Origin: Osmia lignaria lignaria
Lineage: Eukaryota > Arthropoda > Insecta > Hymenoptera > Megachilidae
DNA: 64,000 nt
Direction: 5' to 3'
NCBI RefSeq assembly: GCF_051020975.1
Contig: NC_135033.1
Coordinates: 10,195,501 to 10,259,500 of the forward strand
The notes beneath the pieces are model-generated. The model was given only the letters and a program-made list of their open reading frames with translations. It did not search any database and had not been told where the DNA came from. The translations under genes were made by a program, and so were the position numbers. This document shows positions 1-11,400 of the stretch, one piece after another; position 1 is the first letter of the stretch, and each line of letters begins with the position of its first letter.

Positions 1-1202
1 GTATTAGGATCAGCAATGTACCTTGCTCCCATTTGAAGAGCTTTTTTCCTTATTTCATCCCTTTGTGGATTAACATATCCACTGAGTGAAAATGAAACAT
101 CCTCAAAAAGTTTAGAAAATGGTTTTTTTGGTTTCTGTGCCTTCACAGCATTCTTCTTTGCAGGTCTTTCTGGTCTATCTACAGGCTTGGGTGGAGGCAC
201 CTTTCCACAATTTTTACAAATTTTGTTTTCTGATTCATCTTGGCACTGAGGGCAATTTTGCTTCTTTTTAATTATGTTTTCTTTTGACGAACTTTCTTCC
301 GGAGTTAAGGAACGTTTCCTAGAATTTTTACTGTGAGCTTCATTTTCATTTTTTGTGTCCTTTTTATTTGTTTTGGATGAGGGTGAAGGTACAACATCCC
401 CAAATGGAGTTCTCACTACTGGTTCATCAGTTGTAGTTTTTTCATCTTTGACTTTAGAGCTATTCAATGAAGCTGAATCTGTATCTTTCTTTCCAAACAC
501 TTCTTCAGCTTTTCCTGCCTCCAGTTTTTCTAATAAAGGTCTTTTCATTGGTTCCCTGTCCTCTTCTTGTCTCTTAGAAAAATTACTCATCCCAGTTTCT
601 TTGACTTTTGCAAGTAAACTTCCTTTGTAATCTGTTTTCTTGTTATCAATCATTTTTAAGTATTTCTCTTTGAAATCATTCAGAGATGATTTAGCATTGT
701 TCTCTTCTGGCTGTTTCAGTTTAAATCTTCCAAATACATCCAATCCTAAATCAACCACAACTTCTGTTTTCAATACAATGAAAGATAAGCCAAATAACTC
801 TTTTAAATTTGCAGACTGCATACAAGTTACTTTGACACGGTCAAATTTTATTTTTATCGTTTCTGGATTAAGTTCCTTCTTTGTGAATATTTGCACTTGA
901 TCTCTGAATTTACCATTTGCAGCTTCGTCGTGTGTCAGAAATTGATGGTTTACAATTGGGACCCATTTGTCAGGTTCTGCTGATGTAGAAGCAGTAACAA
1001 TTATCACACAACTACGATAATTACCAATATCTAATCCTGTGATACACGATGGTTCTGCCAACTGAAAGACAACAGTAGCAAGCATTTCTCCAGGTTTAGC
1101 ACATCTCCACCCCCCATTTGAACGATGCTGAAGAAGATTTGATACAGGGTAAGATGGATGTTCAGAAGAACAACTTATTACTTTGACTAGTTTAATAATC
1201 AT
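1..1202 (-). CDS. XRCC1: XRCC1 DNA-repair scaffold, N-terminal 400 codons (partial at window edge)
   Basis: XRCC1 is the nuclear scaffold of single-strand-break and base-excision repair. Reading the minus strand from the ATG at 1202 gives one open frame to the window edge with no stop. Residues 1 to about 150 match the XRCC1 N-terminal domain, which binds DNA polymerase beta: an ISCSS start, a KWVPI segment, FDRVKV and FGLSF. A low-complexity linker follows, with a basic NLS-like stretch at about 295-314 (RKR, then KKK). The first BRCT domain begins at about residue 362 (FSLSGY) and its EIRKKAL...GARY helix region is cut by the edge. The linker also contains a Cys pair motif, C317-x2-C320-x8-C329-x2-C332. 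Of the two cysteines that form a disulfide in the human domain, only the first has an equivalent (C11). The rest of the gene (BRCT1 end, BRCT2) lies to the left. The identification is by remembered family similarity and is strong. Confidence 0.93.
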   Translation of the reverse strand, partial: MIIKLVKVISCSSEHPSYPVSNLLQHRSNGGWRCAKPGEMLATVVFQLAEPSCITGLDIGNYRSCVIIVTASTSAEPDKWVPIVNHQFLTHDEAANGKFRDQVQIFTKKELNPETIKIKFDRVKVTCMQSANLKELFGLSFIVLKTEVVVDLGLDVFGRFKLKQPEENNAKSSLNDFKEKYLKMIDNKKTDYKGSLLAKVKETGMSNFSKRQEEDREPMKRPLLEKLEAGKAEEVFGKKDTDSASLNSSKVKDEKTTTDEPVVRTPFGDVVPSPSSKTNKKDTKNENEAHSKNSRKRSLTPEESSSKENIIKKKQNCPQCQDESENKICKNCGKVPPPKPVDRPERPAKKNAVKAQKPKKPFSKLFEDVSFSLSGYVNPQRDEIRKKALQMGARYIADPN

Positions 1203-1253
1203 TGTTTACTGATCTTGATTGTCTTCTCGTGAAGGAACCACCATTTACAACAT
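1203..1253 (-). other. XRCC1: XRCC1 5' UTR segment with acceptor and a tiny uORF
   Basis: On the minus strand a TTTTACAG acceptor ends at 1254. Exon sequence from 1253 down to 1203 would then be 5' UTR joined to an upstream noncoding exon that I cannot place. The segment opens with ATG TTG TAA (1253-1245), a two-codon upstream frame that would lie in the leader if this acceptor is used. Confidence 0.5.
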
Positions 1254-2409
1254 CTGTAAAATAAAATATAAGTGTGTTACTAAATTAAATTGTTTCAGTA
1301 TGCTGCCTTTAACACTACAAAGTAGATATCAAGTGCAACTTTAACCTACATTCTTTTGTAATACCTTAATAACAAATGAAAAGATTTGATCCAAAATGTT
1401 TATTGCTTATCTACTGTTTTATTTGTATTTCAGTACAATTACATTATCATATAATTACATTCATTGTTCTCATAGTTTTATCATAACGCGGGAACGTATA
1501 TAAGTGCAGACTGATCGAGTTTTAGTTTTGGAGGGAACTGAATAGTAAGTTAGTTTGGCGCATTTAATTTAATAAAACTTACATACTATAAACAATACGT
1601 AAGAGTATTACATGAATAATTTTAAAAAATCACAATTACATTTAAATATATAAAAAGATCGTAGGTACACGTCAAATAAAACGCAAATGCGCGCTTTAAA
1701 AACATAGCATCACCATCTGACGGTAAATGGTGAAATTAAGTAAGTAGAAAATCAAGTTTTTTCATAAAATAAGCGAATTTCATGTTTTTTGCAAGACCTA
1801 CGCAAGGTAATATTCTCCAGTCATTTATAAATTTCAAGCAAACATTATGAAATTCGATATTTAATAAATTAATACTAATTTCCAATTATTTAGATTACTT
1901 TTAAGCCATAAAATTCTTGTACACGCGAATCAAAGTAGGTATTATATACATATGTAATAATAAAGAAATTCTTTCAAAAAAATAAATGATAAATTATAGA
2001 TAATAGGGAGGTTTATTAAATAAATAAAGTTTAATATACACGTCATTGAAATGGGCGTTTCAAATAACGCGGTTCAATGTTCCCCCACTAGGCGCTCTCC
2101 CTACCACCGGCGTGACGTCACAGCGGCGAGGCTCGCAAGCGTTCCTAGCGGCAGTTCTCGAAAGTACGTTCACTCGATAGGACGGACGACCGTCGTCTGG
2201 CGCACGACGAGTTTCAAGCAATATGGCGAAGTGTGTCATGGGCTCGGTGAGACGTAGTGTCGTTTGAAAATATGAAAAGTTCGCGGTATGGGTTGAGAAT
2301 AATGTAGCGCTATGAAGATCGTGTGAATATTATATTTGTGTATACAAAAGCATCGAGCTAGTTCCTTGTGATCGAGGAATTATACAGTGTGCGTTACCGG
2401 TGTGAAATC
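1254..2409. promoter_or_regulatory. Divergent promoter region between XRCC1 and Khc-73
   Basis: The two genes are head to head, with 1.2 kb between their start codons. The left part is very AT-rich. The part from about 2050 to 2240 is GC- and CpG-rich and is the likely core promoter and leader of Khc-73. It contains the perfect palindrome TGACGTCA at 2113-2120, the consensus cAMP-response element. Short upstream reading frames start at 2223 (15 codons including the stop) and at about 2313 (5 codons including the stop), if transcription begins upstream of them. No TATA box can be assigned and the start sites are inferred only. Confidence 0.6.
2113..2120. promoter_or_regulatory. CRE palindrome TGACGTCA
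   Basis: A perfect 8-bp CREB/ATF consensus inside the CpG-rich block upstream of Khc-73, about 290 bp before its start codon. Function is inferred from the motif only. Confidence 0.5.
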
Positions 2410-2464
2410 ATGGCTACGGATAAAATAAAGGTTGCCGTTCGGGTTCGGCCGTTCAATCGCAGAG
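2410..2464 (+). CDS. Khc-73: Khc-73 coding exon 1
   Basis: Starts at the ATG of MATDKIKVAVRVRPFN, the canonical kinesin-3 N-terminus (first beta strand and RVRP nucleotide-pocket motif, residues 1-18). It ends after one base of codon 19 at a GTATGT donor. The start is chosen because family members begin at this Met. Confidence 0.95.
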
Positions 2465-5400
2465 GTATGTAATTTTCAAAGAAATCATTATACTGTCTCT
2501 CCTATACTTTCTCCCATTATCGTAACGTTAATCATCGTGCATGCTCTGAGTAATGTATTATCCATTGACGATTTCGAAATCGACCTTTGATACCGTTCTA
2601 CGATCGGAGTACGTTTTGACAGAATGACGTTTTCCCATCCGGTCTGTATACACGAATCGCTCTTTTACACCTGCTAAACGATTAACTGCTTCGTTATCAT
2701 TTAATGTTCCTCTTATCTAAAGCTTCGTGTCCCGATGAAAAGGAAGCGTGCATAAAGTGTAGATTGCAAACCCTCCTCTTCAAAGACCCACTTCTCTAGT
2801 GTTTACTAGTTGAATCTTTGTCGCTTCTTTGTCCAAAGTATAGATTCTACGATCATACATCCGCGACGTTTTCTTCTCCCTTGCTTGTACACTTGTTAAT
2901 ACCGATACCGCAGCAAGCGAGATCCGTGGAAGATTTTCAAGCGTTCACGGTCTTTTGTCCACCCGTTTTCACGCATTCCTGCAAAACGATCTCGCACCGT
3001 ACCTGTTCATCTGTCGCACGGCAAAACCGCGTGACAAAGAACAAACATGTGACCAAAATGCCAGCGGTGACGTTACTCTCCACGACCTTCGGACATTGAA
3101 TTTTCACCGATCAGAAACAGGCTGAGTTCTTTAAAAAAAAAGAAATACTTCATTATCTCTAGTGAAGATTATCAGTGCGACTCGATAAAAACAAAACGGT
3201 GTGCGTTAATGTTTGATTTTCCTTCAGACCGTTGTTGACTTGCTAGCTTAGAAAATCATTGAACCAAGATAACTTCATTTTAAAAATTGTTTAAAATTTA
3301 ATTTTCAATAAATAAATAATTTTTGTTTGTATAATTTTCCTCTTTGCTTTGTGTATCTTTGGTAAACAATTCAAGTGACGTTTGAGAGCGATAACGCGAG
3401 TATGATTTATCGCGAATTAGTTTTGTAAGTTTGAGGAAAAAATAAGGCGTCCTTCTTATTGTTGCCATGTCTTTTTTCTCTTTTACCAAACAGCTGACAG
3501 CTGGCTAAGTTTTTCTGCTTTCGTTTTTGTTCGTTTTACCGTATTCTAGGTAGGAGATACCAGCAGGTAGATAGCGTCTCCACGTTTATCAACGATCGTT
3601 TTGACGTAACGCGGTAATGTTCGTCTCGTGATTAGCATATCGTTAACACATTCGCTACCAGCATTCGATATACCATTTCTATTTTCGTTAATATAACTGC
3701 GGCAAACTTTGCACAATATTTGTGTAATATATTATCTTCTAGGTTAAGCTTTATTTTAAGGTACACGAAATTATTAATCTTTTTATTTGCCATGCGTAGA
3801 ATCCAAAAATGTATTTTCTAACTTTAAGAATTCAGCGGTTTAAAAGTTAGGTGTATCTAAAATTGAGGGTTTTTAGCGTATCTTACAGGTTAGTCTGACG
3901 CCATATTGTTTTCTATCTGTAACATGATTGGTCCGCGGAGTCGAGTATCAGAACGCTGTTAAAAGAACTAACCTAACCTAAGCCGCGCAAATTCACGTAG
4001 ATAGACATTTGAATTATTCCGCCAAAATGAACGTCGCCCACGTGCTTCTGTCTGCAGATAGCAATATCATTAAGTGGACAGATCATTGATTAATATAGCG
4101 TCGAACTAACCTTGAAAGTATATTAAAAATGTCGAAATTTACATATTTATAACTTTTGAACCATTGGATTTCTAAAGTTTAGCCAAACTATCACATAAGA
4201 TCTGATTTGCAAACATTCTTTTTTAATTATCACAGCCGGTGACCATTCCGCGACAGACTACAGTCGTTTCTAGTAGAAAAAGGGTTAATGAGCGTACGTC
4301 ATTAAACATCGTCATTAGCATTGCCCGTGAATTTTACGCGCGTACAATGAATACATGAATAATGTCAACATCGTAGTATTAACACATCGACTGTGGGAGG
4401 TCATCGGTGACTAATACCTCGTATCTTGTATAATGGAATAATTATCAAAAGAACTTAGTCTTTAAGTTATTTCTCTTTATCATATTATATGGGGAAATGA
4501 TAGGTTTTAACCCATTAACTGCAAAATTTTTTTTTTTGAAATTTTTGGCCGGATAAATTATACATATATGTGGCAGCTAATGGGTTAAATTAGGCTCTCT
4601 CTCGGTTCCCTTAAAATTAAGTGCAAATGGAGGGTGGTTTTTCCTACTCTTGATTGTAACTAAGAGAAGCATTTGCACCCTAGACAACAATTTTTCTCAT
4701 AGGGAAAAATAAGACTGCTATAGTTACATATAGGAGCGGATTAGGATATCTCGGGCCCCGGGGTTATCAAAACCTTAAAGGACCCTCTTGTTTGATAAAC
4801 TCGTTAATCAGTGAAAAGCTCGAGCAGGCATTTCGAGGAACACAGACGAGTGATTTTCACGGTGTGTCATCATTTTATCTATCATCCTATAACGGCTCGT
4901 TCGATCATATACGCGCAAACGCTGACCAGGCATTCGATCACGTGCGAATATCTGGGCCAAGGATTCCGAGGAAGGTTTCCGCGGGTTCAAAGCTACCGAT
5001 TCTCTTCACCCTTCGTTAACGCGTTCGACGCCGTTCACGCGGTATCGCGTGGTAAATAGGCGACGATCGAATGTTACGGCACACGGTTACCGTCTCTAAA
5101 AAGCTCGCGATATCGCATGAGCGGATATTTAGCGTTGAAATTTCGAAAAAGAACGATGATATTTCACGTTAGCGCCACGTATCAATAGATCCGTTAAGTC
5201 TATCGAGCAGGTAAAGGTTATCGTGAAAAAACGTGGAATACTTTAGCGTCGCTGATAAACGCGTTCCGTTATCAGTGATTTCGTGATATCTCGATAGATA
5301 CACGAGGCGACAGGTGAATAATTTCTCGTGGAAGTTTCGCTGAACTGATTTTAACAACGATTTCACGGGAACGGTACTTCAGTTTCAATTTTCTTTGAGG

Positions 5401-8400
5401 TATGATGAAAGACTGCCGAATTTATAGATATTGTGGAGGAGTTATTAAAAAAATGTTGCAATTAAAATGAAAAGACCCCGAATGAATTGGTATACCTAAT
5501 AATTTAGATGATAAATTATTGAGAAATAATTGGGCATGATAGAGTACTCGGAAAATGAAAAATAAATTTACTAATAATTGAAGCTACAGCGACAGCGGTT
5601 CAGGCTCAATTTACTGGTTGATAAGAAACTCGAGTGTTATCAAGAACTCCAACTATATACTTTAATTATTGCAACAACTTCAGAAAGTAATAAGAGGCTT
5701 CGATCGATCGTATTGCAAAAGCAGTATTGCAATGAAATTCCTTAAACAGAGAAAAATTTTGAATTGTTAACAAATACTCTGTTGAACTCTCGGATGGCGG
5801 ACCATGGAGAAAGCCTGAATTTTAATTTAATTTAGGATAATTTTCAAGCCCTTCTCAAGAAGCATGTCTGCGTTTCTTTCTTTGAAACCCAGAATCATTT
5901 CAAGTGGGGTTAAAAAATAACACCACTTGAACTGAAGATGGAAGAGAATATTCTTTGCTAGCACGTACCAAAAATAATATAATCATCCAAGGGTTGAAAA
6001 TTACCCTCAATGTTCATAGAATCATTTTATAAAATTCATTTTTTGAAAAATCACAAGTTCAATATTAAATCTACTCTTTCAGACTAATTATAACAAATAT
6101 TATTCATAATTCTATCATTGGTATCATTGCGGTTACTCATAGATATCGTTATCGTTTCTTGAAATAGCAGTTTATTTAAGGTCATTTATTTATCAATTTC
6201 ATTTTTTCTCAAGTCGTTCATTTTTGCAGTAAGAAAACATATTTTGATCGAAATTTTTTATGAAAACTTATGGATACCTTTTCGTATTTCGCAAAGAGCA
6301 GCTACTCTATTTAACCGCTTGTAAAAAAAAAGCCCGGGTGAAATAGAGAAAGGACATGGAAACACACCCTTTGAAAAAGAGAACCGCAATTTCCCTGTGT
6401 GTACGCGTTTACTTTTTACCAGAGAAGAGGCTTTACTTTGCCTTCCCTTATGTACAGTACATACACCTTGTTGTACCTGAATATTTTTTTAAAGCCAGTG
6501 TATATACTCGGTGGCACAGCAAAAACTGAGCACTTAAATATCTTTCTAAACGTAGAATGATATATTTTCATACGTATATCAACTAACATTGGAGGCCTGA
6601 TATAAATATTAAAAAATAAAGAATCTAGTACAGTTGAGACTAGCAAAGGGTTAAAAATATTCGAATTTCTACCACGAGTGCCTCGCGTAACGAGGACCTG
6701 AAACCAGTATGAAACACCTGTCTACCTGGATCAGCAGATGGATTCGAAGAAAACGAAAACCGTGTTTACTTAAGATGCCTCGAGATCCTTGGTTCGCTTC
6801 TCGAAGCAATCTGAGAGGAAAATTCTTTGGAAGGAAAATGATGAGGTGATCGATAAGAGGCAATCATGGAAATTGCAATTATTCGCCTCAGAAATATATT
6901 TTTCTTTTAGATGTATATTTATGTGGGTCACAGGATATTGGAAGCGTTAAATAAAGTAACTGTGCATTTTTAGTATCATCACAGGTGGTTTGTGTCTCCA
7001 GAAGCCAATTAACACGTTCCATTAATTCTTTCTTCAATTTTCATTAGTCGCTGGACGGTTTGCTTCGATACCTTTCTTGTGTCCTCGAAAAGAGTAGGAA
7101 CTGGTGCTTCCTTCAATTAATTAGACTTTGGAACAAGTTTCTTTCCTTTTATTCTCTAAAATTTCCTTTTTTATCCTCTGTACCGTCGACCGACATTTTA
7201 CGAGGGTACAACGAAATTAAAAGATATATCTAATTGCACCGAGCTGGAGCATTAACCTTATGCAAAAAGAGGAATGAATGAAATTAAGGAGGAAATTTTC
7301 CTTCTTTTTTTTTGTTGCATTATTTTCGGTGAGGAGACTTGAACCATTTAATCAGTGGAGCATTGTTCATTATTCTTGAAGGGTTAAGACAGAATTGAAA
7401 TAATTCAAGTTCCATTCGTGGTCCACTCATGGAATAATTCCATATAAATAATTTTCCATAATTCACCCATCGTCCACTGGCGTTCGATGAAATATACAAT
7501 CACTCGCTAATTACTTGGATAAGAAGTTCCCTATCATCTAATATAATCAATCAAAGCGGTGACACATCCGGTAACAAAAGCAATTAGAAGTTCTAAGACG
7601 GTACTCGCTATGCGTGGACACGCTCGATAAATCGCCGCGTACGACACGCGCTCGCGCGTGAACATCCAGTCAATGAACACCGATGGAAATGTCAATGGGT
7701 CCTCTGCTAATTAATTTTCTTCCTCGTGATAATGTTCGATAAAAAACGATGCCATGAATTTTTTCTTTAAATCGCAAAGAGTTATTATTTCATTTCTGAC
7801 AGTCAATCATTCGATACAATCAACAATCATTTGTTTTACATTGAAAATTTTGAAAAAACGTTTGTACAGTGACGTACACGAGACTTGAAACTTTAAATCG
7901 ACGTATCGCAATTATTATTTTGTAATAATTTTCTGTGATGAAATGGCACGAGAACGGGAGTCCCACCGTGGCAAGCGAATGTGTTAAACGAGGTAAAGGA
8001 ATGGATCGATAATAGCGATGGATGGAGGTAAAAAGCGAAGTTGGTAGAAAATTTCAAAGTGTAAGAAGGTTCGTACGAAGCGATCAGTGAGTCATGAATG
8101 AACACATGTGTTACTCGGATCGATCTGTGCGGCCGGACGAGCGTTTGAATAAAGTTAAGGCGAGCGGTCGTTTAGTATGGATTTGCTGCCTTACACGATT
8201 ACGTATGCACGCTGAGTTGAATGTTATGAGCGTTATGACTCGCGACTGTCATAAGACGTTACTACATGCATGGCTTCCTTGTATCGTACCTTGCTTCTTT
8301 CGATCATCCCTCCTTTTGTCTGTCGTTGCTTCATCGCTTCTTTTTTTTTTTCCCTTTGCCGTTAGAAGGATTCTCGTTCGATCGCGTCTCATCCGTACAG

Positions 8401-11400
8401 ACGCTGCACATTTGTCTCATTAGCGTATATATACGGGTACTTATCGCCAGAACGTACATATACGTAAATTTTCATTTCATATTCCGTGAAGTTCCTATAT
8501 TTTCAATTGGACTAACATTGTATTTTTCTTTGTTTCAGAGCTGGAACTCGGTACACAATGCGTGGTCGAAATGTCCGGACAGCAAACCGTCTTGCAGCAT
8601 CCCACCACGATGGACAAAATCGAACGGTGAGTGATTTTCAATTCCACCTCATTCCTCGACGTTTAATTTGTAATTTTCATTTCATCATCTCTGGGATTAC
8701 CCACGGTTCAACTTAACGATCAGGATATAATATTTTTTTAGAAAAGGTCGAGGAAAACCTGAATTTGAATAACAGTCGTGTAAGATATAAATAGAGTTCC
8801 ACGTGCCGTATCATAGCAGCGATAGAATAATTTTCTTGTGTGAAATTCTCGCTGGCAAAGATTATTGATATCGTTGTAAACCGTGAAACAATACGTTGTT
8901 CAGCATCGAAACGGTGCCACCGTCTCCCACGCGTGAGCGTAGATAGCGTCAGCTCTTGTTTTCCCCGAAACTTTGCAATGACACGTCCTCGAACGATTTC
9001 CCATATCAACCGGGACAAAAGTGCATTTCGAAAGAGCCTCGAGTGCCGGCAATGTTCGCAGAGACATGACGCGAAAGATCGATACAATTCGTTTGGATTT
9101 GATCTTAATATACTCGGTCCGTTTTGGGTATATCTACCCTCGATAAATCACAGAAGTAAGGGTGCACCTGTTACCCCGGTTTCGAACTTGTTAACCCTTT
9201 GATTTTTCGAAATCTACCCTGTCGAATTTTTATATCTAACCTCGTAGATCTGTCCTGTCAGAATCTACGACGTTCGATTACGATCGGTTAAGAGGAAAAT
9301 TGGAAAAGGAAAATTTCAGTTGAATAGAGAAGCTTTGTTTCGTGCCTCCGTCGAAGTTGGACGAATGGTTATTGCATAATTGAACGATTCTCCGTCAGGC
9401 CATTCACACGGGATCCATAGCACTATTGTGCGGCTGCTCGTTGAAATTATTCAACGAGTATGCACGCTTTGGAATAATAATTTCGAGAGCTGGATACTGG
9501 GTCGGAAGGTTTCATTATGAGACAAAAGGAAAATTTAACGCTTTATTAAACTTAGATAAATTTACAAATTTTTTATTCTGTACACTTGAGATCAAATCAG
9601 GCTTCCCCGGGAAAAATGGCGATGCCCCGGTCTTCCATCTTTACTCCTTGGCGTTCCAGGGGATACTGACAGTGTAGCGAAGGGGCCTTATATATATAGG
9701 GCGGGGGCGGACCAATTGCGTATAAACGTTCACGCGGGAAAATTTGAATTAACATTTATTTATTTCTTTTTCTAAAATATTTTTCCATTTCATTTTACAT
9801 TACAATATGAAATATTGTCAAAGAATTTCTGGAAACTTACACGGAAACATAAATCTGAATATTCTTTAAATAATAAAAAACAAATAAGTAGAATAAAAAT
9901 GTAGGATTATCATGTAGATTCTAAATCATCGTTTCAAAACAAAATTCTGTGTACTAAAGAATATTCAGAATTCTAAAGAAGTACAAAATACAAGATGAGC
10001 ATACGAGATATGCAAAGTAGGTCTGTTTTATATATTTTTTTTCGAAACGTTTCTGTATGAAACTGGCCTATGAAAAAGATTCTGCAAAAATGTAACAGGC
10101 ATCTAGCGGTTCGTCCTATTTCGCTGATTCCTCGGAATCGAAGCTGACGTCGAGCCCATGAATCTTGAGGGAGATATAGCAGGTCCGAGAGGATAGAAAG
10201 TCCTAGACAGGTTGCCAGTTCTGGCGTGTATTAATGTTAACGGAAGTATCGTTTATCTTTCATGGTCTGGATCCTTCAACTTGAAATAGTTCGATTCGGA
10301 AAGTATATAAACTGCTTGTAGCTTTCTCCGATCTGCATCGATGATTCACCGCGTTCTGAATCATTTGAGACTAGGTATTCGATAGACGAGTTGTGTTCCT
10401 TAAATTTCAACCACTTCCTATTTTTGTACTGCACTCGTTAATTAACCCTTCAATTACTTCAGTTTTAATTTCTAAAATTTTCCAAAAATTTATTAATCAA
10501 AATTTAACACTTTCACGAGTACACGTGTGGGAAGTTAATTAATTAATTAACCTCTTGCTAATTAACTGTTCAATTTTCGTATAGCTACTTAAATTTTTAT
10601 TTATAAAATTTTCCAATAATTTATTAATCAAAACTTGATATTTTCACGAGCGCACGTGTGAGAAATTAATTGACTAAAGTTTTTCAACCCCGGGGACTAT
10701 ACCTGTGTAATCATGCAAAAGAAAGTTAGACAAGATAAGATAGTACTAGGGAAACGTTTTACGGAAACTGCCCTTCGTGTTCCGATTATTCACGATTAAT
10801 TATCCCACGTGTTAATTACCAGCGTTGCGGTAACCGCGAGTGGGCGTGCGTAAGATTTCTCGACGTTACTTTAGATATGATAAACAGGCATGACGGTTAG
10901 AAAAAAAAAAAAGCGCATAATTATTAACTCATGCGCGTGTTGGCTCGTTAGAAGTCGGACCTTGCATCGCGAATAACGAGCCACTGGTGACTGGATCAAG
11001 TTCAATACTTGATAGCGGTTTCGTTGCGTTGTAATCGTAGCTGAGTTTAACCCTTTCATTGTTAAAAGCGACACGCGCCACTAACACATTGAAAGAATTA
11101 AGAAAAAATGTTTCATTTTATTCTTGCCTGTTTGAAATGATTTTTCAGATTCTTAGATGTTTCAAAAAATCGTAAAATAAAAAATATATGAGACACTTGT
11201 CGGTTTGTAAAAATGCAATTGGACGTTTTATCGAGAGTCGAGCAGATGAAGAAGTTGAGCAGCAAGATTGTTTCTCCCGGCATCGATCAGTTTCTAAACT
11301 CGTCCGTTGCAATTTTTATGAATCCATCCGTGTCATGGACGGTTCGCTTGTTTTCCTTCTCGTAAAACATTTTCAAACGACGTCGTCTAGAAATTTTCAA

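Larger units (their letters stand above)
2465..8538 (+). other. Khc-73: Khc-73 intron 1 (6.1 kb)
   Basis: AT-rich intron without a convincing gene. It contains a short inverted repeat at 4507-4588, one copy of the dispersed 20-bp-core element at 5796, and small CpG-rich patches near 4800-5060 and 7610-7670. The short frames in these patches show no recognisable domain and look like chance. Confidence 0.85.

Noticed and set aside
355..900. Two plus-strand open frames of 91 and 86 codons
   Set aside because: They are the antisense of the XRCC1 coding region.
8266..8634. 122-codon frame overlapping Khc-73 exon 2
   Set aside because: It reads through the acceptor in a different frame from the kinesin and has low-complexity Phe/Leu-rich translation of pyrimidine tracts.
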